64,000 bases of DNA from an uncultured Collinsella sp. (GCA_959026535.1 CAUFMB010000002.1:1-64000); one strand, 5' to 3'. Shown: positions 51,751 through 62,610, numbered from the stretch's first letter. Notes: a model not told the origin generated them from the sequence alone. A program made the numbers and translations.

Positions 51751-52476
51751 ATGGACAGCGCAACTCGCGACCGCAACATAGCAACTTGGTTGGGCGATGC
51801 GCCGCAGCCGGTACGTGACACGACGAACCAGCTGCTCGAGCGCATCGCCCTTTTGCGTGCCGAGCAGACTATCTACCCGGCACAAGACGACATCCTCAAT
51901 GCCCTCGCCTACACGCCGGCCGACCAGGTCAAAGTTGTCATCTTGGGTCAAGACCCCTATCACGGACCCAACCAGGCCATGGGGCTGTCGTTCTCGGTCC
52001 CCGCGACGCAAACCAAGTTGCCGCCGAGCCTGCGCAACATCTATAAGGAGCTCAAAGCCGATCTGGATTGCCCCATTCCCGCCACGGGAGACCTAACACC
52101 ATGGGCACGACAGGGCGTCCTGCTCCTCAACACTACGCTCACCGTGCGCGAGCATGCCGCGAACTCGCACGCCAGGCTGGGCTGGAGCACCCTGACCGAC
52201 TACATTATCGAACGCTGCTGCCAGCTGCCCCAGCCGGTAGTTTTTTTGGCATGGGGTCGCTTTGCCCAGCAGATGGTCGAAGGCAAGCTCGCCGCGACCG
52301 GCGCGGGCAAGGCAACCGGCAAGTTCTGCCTGGCCTCTACGCACCCCTCGCCGCTTTCAGCCAACCGTGCCACGGCAGAACTCCCCGCTTTTATGGGGTC
52401 GAGCCCCTTCTCCGCTGCCAATCGGCTACTCGAACAGCACGGCTCGACCCCCGTCAACTGGACTTGCCTCGACTAA
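51751..52476 (+). CDS. ung: Uracil-DNA glycosylase
   Basis: A 241-aa family 1 uracil-DNA glycosylase that excises uracil from DNA. The catalytic Asp is in LGQDPYHGPNQAMGLSFSV, and HPSPLSA carries the catalytic His. AAAGGAG precedes the ATG. Length and motifs are normal. Confidence 0.96.
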   Translation: MDSATRDRNIATWLGDAPQPVRDTTNQLLERIALLRAEQTIYPAQDDILNALAYTPADQVKVVILGQDPYHGPNQAMGLSFSVPATQTKLPPSLRNIYKELKADLDCPIPATGDLTPWARQGVLLLNTTLTVREHAANSHARLGWSTLTDYIIERCCQLPQPVVFLAWGRFAQQMVEGKLAATGAGKATGKFCLASTHPSPLSANRATAELPAFMGSSPFSAANRLLEQHGSTPVNWTCLD

Positions 52477-52491
52477 TAATCGATACATCAA

Positions 52492-52528
52492 AAACGCGCC
52501 CGACGGCTTTCCATCGGGCGCGTTTCCT
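52492..52528. terminator. Terminator between ung and the SDR gene
   Basis: AAACGCGCCCGA (52492-52503) pairs with 52514-52525, followed by TT-rich sequence. Confidence 0.9.
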
Positions 52529-53207
52529 ATTCGGGCCAAATAAATTGTGTGCGGCCGGCCTCGCCGCCATCGATCAGCAGACTCTGCCCGGTCATAAACC
52601 GGTTGGTCACGCCCACAAAGTAGATCCACTCGGCGATCTCTTGGGCGGTGGCCCAGCGTTTAAGCGGCGTGAGCTCCATAATCTGGTTCCACAGGTGCTC
52701 GTCTTCCATCACGCAACGGTTGAGCGGCGTGATAACGCCGCCCGGGTCCACACTGTTGGCGATAGCCTGCGGTGCCAGACGGTTTGCAAGGTTCTTGGTG
52801 TAGGCGATAACGCCGCCCTTGCTGGCGGCATAGGCGGGAAACTCCGATCCCGTATGCCCGCTCGCCGACCCCACATTGACCACGGATCTAATCGCCGGCG
52901 CCGGCTTGGCGGCAAGCCCCTCCCCCACAAAGGCGTAGCGCTCGGTCACGTTGATGGTGCCATACAGGTTGGCGGCGATGTCGTCGGCCGAATCCTGCGT
53001 ACCGGCAACGTTCACGATCACCTGGGGTTCAAGGTCGCCTGGAAACGAGCCCGGCTCGCGGACATCAACGATCAGATGGCGGTAGCGCTCGTGTTCGACC
53101 GCCGCCGGCAGCAGATCAAAGCCCACAACCTCGTGGCCCTCGTCCAAAAAGCGCTGCACGCACGCGGCTCCGATACCGCCCGAAGCGCCCGTGATCAAAA
53201 CCCGCAT
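52527..53207 (-). CDS. SDR-family oxidoreductase
   Basis: A 226-aa short-chain dehydrogenase. TGASGGIG binds NAD(P), NVAGT is the structural motif and YAASKGG supplies the catalytic Tyr and Lys. The substrate is unknown. It sits 9 bp after the queuosine-precursor transporter gene, so they are co-transcribed, though no functional link is obvious. Confidence 0.9.
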   Translation of the reverse strand: MRVLITGASGGIGAACVQRFLDEGHEVVGFDLLPAAVEHERYRHLIVDVREPGSFPGDLEPQVIVNVAGTQDSADDIAANLYGTINVTERYAFVGEGLAAKPAPAIRSVVNVGSASGHTGSEFPAYAASKGGVIAYTKNLANRLAPQAIANSVDPGGVITPLNRCVMEDEHLWNQIMELTPLKRWATAQEIAEWIYFVGVTNRFMTGQSLLIDGGEAGRTQFIWPE

Positions 53208-53216
53208 ACTTGCTCC

Positions 53217-53939
53217 TTAGGCGGTTGCGTGGCGCTCGAGGTACTCGGAACCCACATTCTCGCGCTCCCAGCCGCGCACGACCCTGTAGCCCACGGGGCT
53301 CAGGAAGACCTCGCACAGCAGCTCGGCGACAGCGCCGGTCAGCGAGCACATAAGGACCTGCACCCAGGTCCAACCAAAGAACGTGTGGCTCACCACAATG
53401 GCAAAGACCAAGTTGTCGATAAACTGGCCAATGCCCGTGGACACATAGGAGCGAAAGGCAAAGCTCGCAAAATTATTCTTTTTGAGCATGCGGCCGAGCG
53501 ACTGGTTGAGCGTGGAGTTAACCACGGCAGAAACGAGCATTGCCAGCGAAGAGCCCAGCACCACGTACCAGGTGCCGCCGATGGTGGCGTTAAGGGCAGT
53601 GTTGACCTCGATCATGCCCGTGTCGTAGTAGGCGCCCCACATGCCGGGCGTGAGCGAGCATGCCCAAAAGCACAGACTCACGGCCAGGTTGACCAGCAGC
53701 GCGAGGATAGAGATTTTGATGGATGCCTTGGCGCCAAAGCGCTTGCAGATCATGTCCTGGCACAAAAACGAAACCCAGCTCACCACAAAGCCACAGTCGA
53801 GCGCCAGATACGGCAGGCTGATGAGCTCTTTGTTGGCCAGCAGGTTCATCATGATGACGCTCACGAAAAACAGCGAAACCGTTGCCGCGGGAATGCTCCG
53901 CAACAGGACCTTGTAGTCCTCCATGACCTTCTTGATCAT
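53217..53939 (-). CDS. Queuosine precursor transporter (VUT family)
   Basis: A 240-aa membrane protein of the YhhQ/VUT family, which imports queuine-type precursors such as preQ0 and preQ1. It has about six hydrophobic segments, including LFFVSVIMMNLLANKELISL and GFVVSWVSFLCQDMICKRFG, typical of the family. AAAGGAG precedes the ATG. Confidence 0.88.
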   Translation of the reverse strand: MIKKVMEDYKVLLRSIPAATVSLFFVSVIMMNLLANKELISLPYLALDCGFVVSWVSFLCQDMICKRFGAKASIKISILALLVNLAVSLCFWACSLTPGMWGAYYDTGMIEVNTALNATIGGTWYVVLGSSLAMLVSAVVNSTLNQSLGRMLKKNNFASFAFRSYVSTGIGQFIDNLVFAIVVSHTFFGWTWVQVLMCSLTGAVAELLCEVFLSPVGYRVVRGWERENVGSEYLERHATA

Positions 53940-54058
53940 TATGTACTCCTTTGGTTTTAGGTTTAACGAGCAGGATATCGGACCCGAACTGCTCGGACGC
54001 CCCGGTCTTGAGACGACGGTGGGTATAATAGCCGCTCACACGGCATAAGGCAAGCAAA

Positions 54059-54090
54059 CGGCGCGGCAGCCCCGCAGGGCCACCGCGCCG
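54059..54090 (-). terminator. Terminator of prfC
   Basis: CGGCGCGG (54059-54066) pairs with 54083-54090. On the minus strand it runs into TTTG. Confidence 0.75.
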
Positions 54091-54095
54091 ATGCG

Positions 54096-55709
<1,614 letters not shown>

Positions 55710-55863
55710 GCGGATCCTTTCTTGCATTGAGTGCATTACGTCGTTGTAACCGCATTATTGTAGCCGCGAAACCTCGCTCTAGAGCGCCTATCAGGACAAA
55801 TTCATCAGTTGGGGCCTGGGTAGCCGGCCCAATCAGCATTTGCCTCTTGCATAACTGTGCATA

Positions 55864-55902
55864 GTGTATATATACTGTGCTTACCGGTTATATACACGTG
55901 TA
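55864..55902 (+). promoter_or_regulatory. GntR operator/promoter palindromes
   Basis: GTGTATATA (55864-55872) and TATATACAC (55889-55897) are a 9-bp inverted repeat with a 16-bp spacer; TACACGTGTA (55893-55902) is a 10-bp palindrome. They overlap the likely promoter of the GntR/ABC operon. YtrA-type GntR regulators autorepress through AGTGTA-type inverted repeats. Confidence 0.6.
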
Positions 55903-55924
55903 GCCCATCAGCTAAGGAGCCGCT

Positions 55925-56305
55925 GTGGACATCATCCTATCCAATTCGAGCGATAAGCCCATCTACGAGCAGATAACCTCGCAGGTCAAAGCTCAGATTT
56001 TATCGGGCACGCTCGCTGCGGGCGCCAAACTCCCCAGCATCCGTGCACTCGCGAGCGATCTTGGCGTGAGCGTCATCACCACCAAGCGCGCCTACGCCGA
56101 CCTGGAGCAGCTCGGGTTTATCTGCACCGTGCAGGGCAAGGGCTGTTTTGTCGCCGAGGGCAACCAGGAGCTTTTGCGCGAAAACCAGCTCTGCCATATC
56201 GAAGAGCTACTTGCGAAAGCGGCGAGCCAAGCCGAAACCCTGGGCGTCACGCGCGACAAACTGCACGAGATGCTCGACCTGGTGGCCCCCGAAACCATGC
56301 AGTAG
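55925..56305 (+). CDS. GntR-family (YtrA-type) regulator
   Basis: A 126-aa GntR regulator with an N-terminal winged helix (about 10-75; KLPSIRALASDLGVSVITTK) and a short YtrA-type C-terminal helix. AAGGAG precedes the GTG start at 55925. It heads an operon with an ABC ATPase and membrane protein, which it probably represses. Confidence 0.93.
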   Translation: MDIILSNSSDKPIYEQITSQVKAQILSGTLAAGAKLPSIRALASDLGVSVITTKRAYADLEQLGFICTVQGKGCFVAEGNQELLRENQLCHIEELLAKAASQAETLGVTRDKLHEMLDLVAPETMQ

Positions 56306-56328
56306 CCATCTGCAAGAAAGGCTATACC

Positions 56329-57210
56329 ATGCAAAACTTGCTAGAACTCAAAGGCATCTCACGCACTGTAAGCGACCGCTTTTCGCTGCGCGACGTCACG
56401 CTTGCCGTGGAGCCCGGCCAGATCGTCGGCTTTGTTGGTGCCAATGGTGCCGGCAAAACAACGACGATTCGCGCCGCGCTCGGGCTTATCAAGCTCGATG
56501 CCGGCGAGGTGCACCTGTTTGGGCAGCGCTGTGGCGCCGACGCGCCCGATGAGACACAGCGCTGCCTGCGCTCCCGCGTCGGTCTCGTCCTGGACACATG
56601 CCCCTTCCCTTCAACGCTCAAGGCGGGCCAGATCGAGGCACTCGTAGGCCCGGCGTACCCCACCTGGAGCCACGACACCTTCGCCAGCCTCATCGACCGA
56701 TTTGGCTTGGATCCCAAGGCAAAGGTCAAGGACCTCTCCCGCGGCATGGGCATGAAGCTGCAGCTTGCCTGCGCGCTCAGCCACCAGGCCAAGCTGCTCG
56801 TTTTGGACGAAGCCACCGCGGGCCTCGATCCCATGGCACGCGAGGAGCTGCTCGATGAGCTGCTCGCCTTTGTTTCCGACGGCCTGCACAGCGTGCTGCT
56901 CTCGAGCCATATTACGTCCGACCTCGATCGCGCCGCCGACCGCGTCATCTGCATCGATAACGGCTCGATTATTTTTGACCTGCCGCGCGAGGACATTACT
57001 GACCGCGCCGGCATCGCCCACTGTACCCAAGCACAGGCCGCCGAGCTTATGGCTTGCGTCGAAGGCGCCCGTGCCGTCCACCACGCCTATAGCGTGGACG
57101 TGCTCGTGCCCAACCGTCGCGAAACGCTCGAAGCCTTTCCCGAGATTCCCTGCGATCGGGCAACCATTGATGACTATCTGCGCCTCATGCTGAAAGGGGC
57201 TTCGAAATGA
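56329..57210 (+). CDS. ABC transporter ATP-binding protein
   Basis: A 293-aa ABC ATPase. Walker A is GANGAGKTT, the signature is LSRGMGMKLQLA and Walker B is LLVLDEATAGLDP. A C-terminal extension of about 70 residues follows. It is 23 bp after the GntR gene and overlaps the permease by 4 bp. The transported substrate is unknown; YtrBC-type transporters respond to envelope stress. Confidence 0.93.
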   Translation: MQNLLELKGISRTVSDRFSLRDVTLAVEPGQIVGFVGANGAGKTTTIRAALGLIKLDAGEVHLFGQRCGADAPDETQRCLRSRVGLVLDTCPFPSTLKAGQIEALVGPAYPTWSHDTFASLIDRFGLDPKAKVKDLSRGMGMKLQLACALSHQAKLLVLDEATAGLDPMAREELLDELLAFVSDGLHSVLLSSHITSDLDRAADRVICIDNGSIIFDLPREDITDRAGIAHCTQAQAAELMACVEGARAVHHAYSVDVLVPNRRETLEAFPEIPCDRATIDDYLRLMLKGASK

Positions 57211-57905
57211 AACGCGCCTTTATGTCCGAGCTCGCCATCGTTCGCACGCTCACCCCGAGCATCGCGGGCGTCGGCCTGTTCATCTTCGTCGTGCTAACCC
57301 TTGCCAACGCGTCGGATGGCGATTCCGGCATGAGCGCCGGCGCCTGCGCGGTCAGCGCCATGTCGCCCATCATGGTCATGAGCTCGCTGGCCGGCTTCGA
57401 CAATCAAAACGGATGGGAGCGCTATCGGGCAACGCTGCCTCTCACGCGCAAAGACATTATTTGCGCACGCTACCTGTGCATCGTTGTCTTCTCGGCCATC
57501 ATGGCCTGCGCCGCCGTGCTTTTGAACATCATCGCCCTTCCGTTCTTCAACAGCGCGGGCGTGGCCTCGACAGGACAAACCATCTTTGAGATCGCAATTG
57601 CCTCGGCAGCATCGATGCTCATCTCCCTCATGATGGTGTTCTTGGCACAGCCGCTGTTCTTCCGATTTGGACACATGGAGGCACTGCGCCTATCCGTTGG
57701 CCTGTTTGCCCTACTCGGATGCCTTACCATGGCAGCGCTGAGCTCCTCCAACCCCATCAGCAACTGGCTTATGTCGATTGCCGGGGCGAATCCCGATCCT
57801 GCCGTCCTTGGCTGTCTGTGTGCAGGAATTGCCGTACTGGCGCTCGCACTATGTGTAATCAGCTGCGCTGTCAGCACCAAGGTTTATCGAGCACGCGATC
57901 TGTAA
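57207..57905 (+). CDS. ABC-2-type membrane component
   Basis: A 232-aa protein with six hydrophobic segments, including SIAGVGLFIFVVLTLA near the N terminus and VLALALCVISCAVS near the C terminus. It overlaps the ATPase gene by 4 bp, so translation is coupled. It forms the membrane half of the ABC transporter. Confidence 0.88.
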   Translation: MKRAFMSELAIVRTLTPSIAGVGLFIFVVLTLANASDGDSGMSAGACAVSAMSPIMVMSSLAGFDNQNGWERYRATLPLTRKDIICARYLCIVVFSAIMACAAVLLNIIALPFFNSAGVASTGQTIFEIAIASAASMLISLMMVFLAQPLFFRFGHMEALRLSVGLFALLGCLTMAALSSSNPISNWLMSIAGANPDPAVLGCLCAGIAVLALALCVISCAVSTKVYRARDL

Positions 57906-58029
57906 TCGACGGCTAAAAAAGCTTAGGTGGTACCCCGCTTATTTTTTCAATGTAACGAGGCGGCATAGCGTCACCACCGCCCTTCACAGCAGGCCGTCTA
58001 GTTCTTGGCAACCAAAAAGACACCGTCAG

Positions 58030-58220
58030 CATATCGAAGGTGAATACTTTTCCGAGAAGTGAACGAGTAAAAACAGTGCCCTGTAGCATCGACATTTTTA
58101 AGGACTCAATTCCTGCGGTTTTTGTCTAAGAATCCTGCAGTTTTGTTCGTAAAAAGTGTGTATGTTCCAGGGGTCCAGATTTACTCGTTCACTTCGCGGA
58201 AAACCATTCACCTTCGATTC
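58030..58220. repeat. Large imperfect palindromic element
   Basis: Arms of about 38 bp (58035-58072 and 58180-58217) match as inverted repeats with three mismatches, and weaker complementarity extends toward the centre. Two short direct repeats (CCTGCGGTTTTTGT and CCTGCAGTTTTGT) lie at 58111-58150. No protein is supported. It fills most of the 450-bp gap after the ABC operon; the rest of the gap shows nothing clear. Confidence 0.65.
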
Positions 58221-58355
58221 GAGCCTTAACCAAATGCCCTCTCGAACTATGGCCCCTGTCTCACCACAGCGATACCAAAGCTTCATGGCGGGGCGGTATC
58301 ATCGGACGAGCGCCGTAAATCTGGCGCGGTCGTTCTTTGGGGAGGCATTTCACCC

Positions 58356-59231
58356 GTGTCGTGGGTCGCAGCAGCATTTGTGTCGGCTTTCTTTGCCGGC
58401 GTCACATCTGTCCTGGCCAAATGCGGCATCAAGCAGACCGGCTCCGATGTCGCGACGGCCATTCGCACCTGCGTGGTGCTCGTTTTCGCCTGGGCAATGG
58501 CGGGCATTTCTGGATCCATTGGAACCATCGGCAGCATCGAACCCAGATCTTGGCTCTTTCTCGTCCTCTCGGGACTCGCTACCGGCGCTTCGTGGATCTG
58601 TTACTTTAAGGCGCTGGGCATCGGAGACGTCAATAAGGTCGTACCGGTCGACAAGATGAGCACCGTACTCGCCGCACTGATCGCCATCGTGCTTTTTGGC
58701 GAGACGAGCAACCTTGCGGTTAAGCTCGTGGGAACCGCTGTCATCACCCTCGGCACGTTTTTAATGATCGAGAAGAAGCAGTCTGCCGGACCCGAGCAGC
58801 AGCAAGACCGGACCTGGCTCGCTTACGCCCTCGGCGCTGCCGTGTTCGCGGCGCTCACGTCCATCCTTGCCAAGGTTGGCATCGAAGGCGTCGAGTCAAA
58901 CCTGGCCACGGCAATCCGCACCTGCGTGGTACTGGTTATGGCATGGGCGATCGTGGCAGCCAAGGGAAAACTGGATCAGGTCGCGCACGCTGACCGGCGC
59001 GAACTCACATTTCTCGCAACATCGGGCATCGCGACCGGAGCATCGTGGCTGCTCTATTACTACGCCATCGCCACAGGCCAGGTGAGCGTCGTGGTGCAGA
59101 TCGACAAACTATCGATTGTCGTATCAGTACTATTTGCGCGCCTGACATTCAACGAAAAACTCTCACGACACAGCGTCATCGGTCTCGCCCTCATCGTACT
59201 GGGCACCGCCGCGCTCGCAGTTTGGAAGTAG
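58356..59231 (+). CDS. Third EamA-family (DMT) transporter with strong internal repeat
   Basis: A 291-aa ten-helix transporter. The two halves are unusually alike: TAIRTCVVLV recurs in both, as do ATGASW and DKxS segments. The GTG at 58356 has GGGGAGG about 10 bases upstream. There is no adjacent regulator. The substrate is unknown. Confidence 0.85.
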   Translation: MSWVAAAFVSAFFAGVTSVLAKCGIKQTGSDVATAIRTCVVLVFAWAMAGISGSIGTIGSIEPRSWLFLVLSGLATGASWICYFKALGIGDVNKVVPVDKMSTVLAALIAIVLFGETSNLAVKLVGTAVITLGTFLMIEKKQSAGPEQQQDRTWLAYALGAAVFAALTSILAKVGIEGVESNLATAIRTCVVLVMAWAIVAAKGKLDQVAHADRRELTFLATSGIATGASWLLYYYAIATGQVSVVVQIDKLSIVVSVLFARLTFNEKLSRHSVIGLALIVLGTAALAVWK

Positions 59232-59246
59232 CGCGGCCAGCAGCCG

Positions 59247-60038
59247 CTACATCCTCACACCTGGCTTGGGATGCCTGTACTGACCGTGGGATGCCGTGCG
59301 CTTACCGTGCGAGATGGCAAATTTGGGACAACAATGCAGGCAACGAAGGCAGGCTGCGCACTCCGGCTTTGTCCAGACGGGAAGGCCGTCGCGCATCTCA
59401 ATCGCCGCCATGGGGCAGCGCTTGGCACACAGGCCGCAGCCGATGCAGCGATCGGCATCGACGGCAAACTTGCTCGTCTGTTGCATGCGCGGCAGCCCAA
59501 TTGCGTGATACGCGCACGATGCAAACAGAGGCACGCGATGGCGCATCATGTTGCCCGTGCGGCGTGCCCGCACCGCCTCGATCACGGCATCAATCTGCGC
59601 CTCGGCAGCTCTATTGATACCCTCAACCTTTTGAGGGTCAGACAGGTCGAAAACAGGCGTCCAGGTATCGGGCATCTTGACGCTCATCGCCGCATCTAAC
59701 TCGAGCCCACGCTCGTGTAGCAGATCGCGGGCGAACTTGGCCGATTGCCCGGTCGTCGAACCATATGTCGAGACATAGAACGTATAGGGGCGCTCGCCGC
59801 CCTTTGTGCCGGCAGCAACCGATAGGTCGACAGTCTTCAAAAACTCGATCATTGGCGTCGGCAAGCCCCAGGCGTATACCGGGGCGACAAACCCCAGCCG
59901 ACAGGGGCCTTCCATCACAGCAAGGTGAAGGATCTCGGCATCAAAGCGCTCAATCGACATAACTTTGTCGCTTGTCGCCGCTGCAATGCGACGCGCCACA
60001 TGCTCGCTGTTCCCTGTCGCGCTAAAGTACAGGATCAT
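59247..60038 (-). CDS. EFR1-type ferredoxin-flavodoxin protein
   Basis: A 263-aa protein. The N-terminal flavodoxin-like domain has YFSATGNSEHVARRIA, and the C terminus has two [4Fe-4S] clusters (CIGCGLCAKRCP and CAACLRCLHCCP). It likely moves electrons between an unknown donor and acceptor. AGGGG precedes the ATG at 60038; the frame continues upstream into the ClC gene. It lies 35 bp after the ClC gene, so it may be in the same operon. Confidence 0.88.
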   Translation of the reverse strand: MILYFSATGNSEHVARRIAAATSDKVMSIERFDAEILHLAVMEGPCRLGFVAPVYAWGLPTPMIEFLKTVDLSVAAGTKGGERPYTFYVSTYGSTTGQSAKFARDLLHERGLELDAAMSVKMPDTWTPVFDLSDPQKVEGINRAAEAQIDAVIEAVRARRTGNMMRHRVPLFASCAYHAIGLPRMQQTSKFAVDADRCIGCGLCAKRCPMAAIEMRDGLPVWTKPECAACLRCLHCCPKFAISHGKRTASHGQYRHPKPGVRM

Positions 60039-60073
60039 CTCGTACCCCTGGAATTGACTCGTGAAAAACCGCG

Positions 60074-61378
60074 CTACTTGCGCAGCGGCTTGGGCAGCGG
60101 AATGCCGGCGGCGATAACGGCGGCGATGATCATGCAGACGATACCCTTGAGTGGGAAGCACATGAGCAGCAGGCCCACGACCATGACCGGCTGGCGCATG
60201 ACGGCGCCCATCGTCGATGCCGTGCAGACGGCGACGCAAAAGACCGGATCGGCGCCGGTGAGGATAGCAAGGCCATAGCCCAGGCTCACACCCGAGAAGA
60301 TAACCGGGAAGAAGTGACCGCCGCGCCAACCAAGGTTGATGAGGGCGGGCGTCAGCATGGCCTTAACAAGACCGGTCGCGATAAGCACGCCGGCGGGGAT
60401 GGTCAGATAGGTCTCCATGAGCACGTCGGCCTGGGTCTCGCCGGCAAACATGGTGTAGGGCAGGACCGTGCCGCAGATGGCGAGCGCCAGACCGGCCAGC
60501 ATGGCTTTGACGACAGGGCGCGCCCCTATTGCATGAGCAAGCGCTTCGCTCGCGTGCTCAGAGACAAAGTACAGCCAGCCGCAGATTGTTCCGATCAGCG
60601 ACAGAGGGATGAGCCAGATAAGCTCCAGATTGCCCACCACGGCAGCCTCGAACCTCGGCATACCCATGCCGCCGCCCATGAGCTGGCCGAGCAGCAGGTA
60701 GGTGCCCAGGCCGCCAGCAATCGCGATGCCGTAAACCACGGTCTTTTGCGCCTTGGGCAGCCTGATGGTGATCTCACCGGATTCGGAATCCTCACCATCG
60801 CCGGCACCCTGGCCGTCAGCACTTCCGGCAAGCGGCGCCACAAAGCCAAACACGGGCGCGGTAAAGAGCGCCGTCAGAGCAGCCTGGGTGCCCAGCAGCG
60901 TGAGCTCCCTAAACTCGGCGCCAAAGCGACGCATGCGATCGCCGACCCAGCTGCACAGACCCGCGATGACGCCGGTCAGGCCGGCCTCCGGTCCAATACT
61001 TCCACCAAACAGCAGCGGCAGCAATGCCGCGAGCGAAAGCTTGCCCAGGTTGTCGTACGGGTAGCGCCCGTCTTGCTTAACCTTTGCCATCACCTGGTTG
61101 AGGTCATCGGTCTTGATGCCCGTCATCTTTTCGTATAGGCCAATCACCAAGCCGCCCAACAGGCAAACGAAAAACGGGTACGGCAAAAAGCCAAACGGGC
61201 CGCTGGCGAGCTCGGGCGAAGCGACGCCCAGTGCGTGCGGGATCTCAGTCCATAGATAGTCGATGCCGTGCTCCATCGCAAAGAAGAATAGCCAGACTGC
61301 AGCACCCGCGAGTGCACCGGTCACAGCAACGCTGACCAAAAACAGCGCGCGGTTTGTGGGTTTGGCAAGGTTATCCAT
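60074..61378 (-). CDS. ClC-family chloride channel or antiporter
   Basis: A 434-aa ClC protein. GGSIGPEAGLTG and GWRGGHFFP are the conserved selectivity segments. About ten or more hydrophobic helices are present. An acidic/Gly-rich insert near residues 185-205 (DGQGAGDGEDSESG) lies in a loop. It carries Cl- or F-; the second selectivity motif does not decide between them. Confidence 0.88.
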   Translation of the reverse strand: MDNLAKPTNRALFLVSVAVTGALAGAAVWLFFFAMEHGIDYLWTEIPHALGVASPELASGPFGFLPYPFFVCLLGGLVIGLYEKMTGIKTDDLNQVMAKVKQDGRYPYDNLGKLSLAALLPLLFGGSIGPEAGLTGVIAGLCSWVGDRMRRFGAEFRELTLLGTQAALTALFTAPVFGFVAPLAGSADGQGAGDGEDSESGEITIRLPKAQKTVVYGIAIAGGLGTYLLLGQLMGGGMGMPRFEAAVVGNLELIWLIPLSLIGTICGWLYFVSEHASEALAHAIGARPVVKAMLAGLALAICGTVLPYTMFAGETQADVLMETYLTIPAGVLIATGLVKAMLTPALINLGWRGGHFFPVIFSGVSLGYGLAILTGADPVFCVAVCTASTMGAVMRQPVMVVGLLLMCFPLKGIVCMIIAAVIAAGIPLPKPLRK

Positions 61379-61503
61379 CGGGTCCTCCCGCGGTCAAAGT
61401 CGACATAGATACATTTTATTGTAGAGCGCGCGTTGCCCGAACGAGCCAACCACCTGCGCCGCAAACGGCACCATTGGGAGTCATAGTGGAGCAGGCTCAA
61501 GAC

Positions 61504-62037
61504 TTATCCGTTGATAATCGAGGCAATCTCACGCAAATCGTCGGCAAAGTAGATGCCGTGCTGGCGCCTCGGGCTCGAAAGCCCTTTATCAATCATGTGC
61601 CCGAGCAGCGCCTTGAGGTCGTTGTAGTAACCGTCCAGGTTATACAGGATGCACGGAGCACTCAGGTGCCCCAACGACACCGCGGACATGACCTCGGCAA
61701 TCTCCTCGAGCGTGCCCGTCCCACCGGGAAAGGCGATGAACGCATCGCCGAGCTCAATCATCTTGGCTTTGCGCTCGGCCATATCACTCGTCACGATGAG
61801 GTCGTCGATACCGTCATGTTGAAACTCGGCCTCGATAAAAAAGCTCGGCTCAACACCCGTCACGTGTCCGCCAGCATCGAGCACGCTATCGGCGAGCGCA
61901 CCCATCAGGCCCGATTTGGACCCGCCGTATACCAACGCGTGTCCGTTGGCGCCAATCCAGTTGCCCAGCTCCTGCACCGCGGGCAGAAACGCCGGATCAT
62001 TGCCGGCACTGGCACCCAGATACACGGTGATATTCAT
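61504..62037 (-). CDS. LOG-family (TIGR00730) phosphoribohydrolase
   Basis: A 177-aa protein of the LOG family, which releases the base from nucleoside 5'-monophosphates. GGSKSGLMG (38-46) and PGGTGTLEEI (104-113) are the signature motifs. The preceding hydrolysed nucleotide is not known. It is 36 bp downstream of the potassium channel gene on the same strand. Confidence 0.9.
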   Translation of the reverse strand: MNITVYLGASAGNDPAFLPAVQELGNWIGANGHALVYGGSKSGLMGALADSVLDAGGHVTGVEPSFFIEAEFQHDGIDDLIVTSDMAERKAKMIELGDAFIAFPGGTGTLEEIAEVMSAVSLGHLSAPCILYNLDGYYNDLKALLGHMIDKGLSSPRRQHGIYFADDLREIASIING

Positions 62038-62073
62038 ATTTGGTCCCCCTTGTTGTGGCGCACGACGTTCGTC

Positions 62074-62499
62074 TTAGCGCTGGCGTCGACGATACTCGCG
62101 CACGCGACGCGAAAGATCGGCGAGCTCGTCACGATCGAGCTCTTCCAAATGCTCAAGATCGTCCATAAAGCGCGCCATGGTGTCCTTTTGGCGCAGCTTG
62201 ATAAGCGTATTGCAGTAGTTCACCGCCACGCCCGTGAGCATGGCGATGTAGAAGATGCTGATGATGCTCAGAATGACGGTAATGGCGCGGGCAACCGGTG
62301 TCTCGGCCGGAATGTCGCCAAAGCCGATCGTCGAGACCGTCTCAAAGCTAAACCAGAGACCATCGCCAAACGTGAGGGTCGTGGGCTCGGACAGCCAGAC
62401 AGCCGTCGAGCACAGCAGGTAAAAGATAAGAAACAGACCCGTGATGCGTGCAAAGCCAGCCTGTCGCAGTACGTCGGAAAGCGTCCTCAACCTGTTCAT
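62074..62499 (-). CDS. Two-helix potassium channel
   Basis: A 141-aa channel of the Ion_trans_2 type. Two membrane helices flank the selectivity filter TIGFGD (57-62). A short charged C-terminal helix follows. GAAAAGGGG precedes the ATG at 62499; the frame continues upstream 17 residues. It is a simple tetrameric K+ channel subunit. Confidence 0.88.
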   Translation of the reverse strand: MNRLRTLSDVLRQAGFARITGLFLIFYLLCSTAVWLSEPTTLTFGDGLWFSFETVSTIGFGDIPAETPVARAITVILSIISIFYIAMLTGVAVNYCNTLIKLRQKDTMARFMDDLEHLEELDRDELADLSRRVREYRRRQR

Positions 62500-62552
62500 C
62501 GCGACCCCTTTTCCCAGACGCCCAATCACGTTCGCTCGGTATTGTCCCACAA

Positions 62553-62610
62553 CCGGCAGCTAGGGACGTTCCTTTTGTGCCGGCAGAAAGGGACTGTCCC
62601 CAACTGCCGG
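62553..62610. repeat. Tandem CTGTCCC/ACGTTCC stem-loop repeats D1 and D2
   Basis: Two adjacent hairpins share a CCGG. D1 has arms at 62553-62558 and 62578-62583 around AGGGACGTTCC; D2 has arms at 62580-62586 and 62604-62610 around GGGACTGTCCCC. Confidence 0.75.

Noticed and set aside
52068..53960. 630-codon plus-strand frame across ung, SDR and the VUT gene
   Set aside because: It crosses three real genes in the wrong frame or strand.
57913..58095. Short minus-strand frame in the palindromic element
   Set aside because: No ribosome binding site precedes it; its similarity to an opposite-strand peptide is explained by the inverted repeat.
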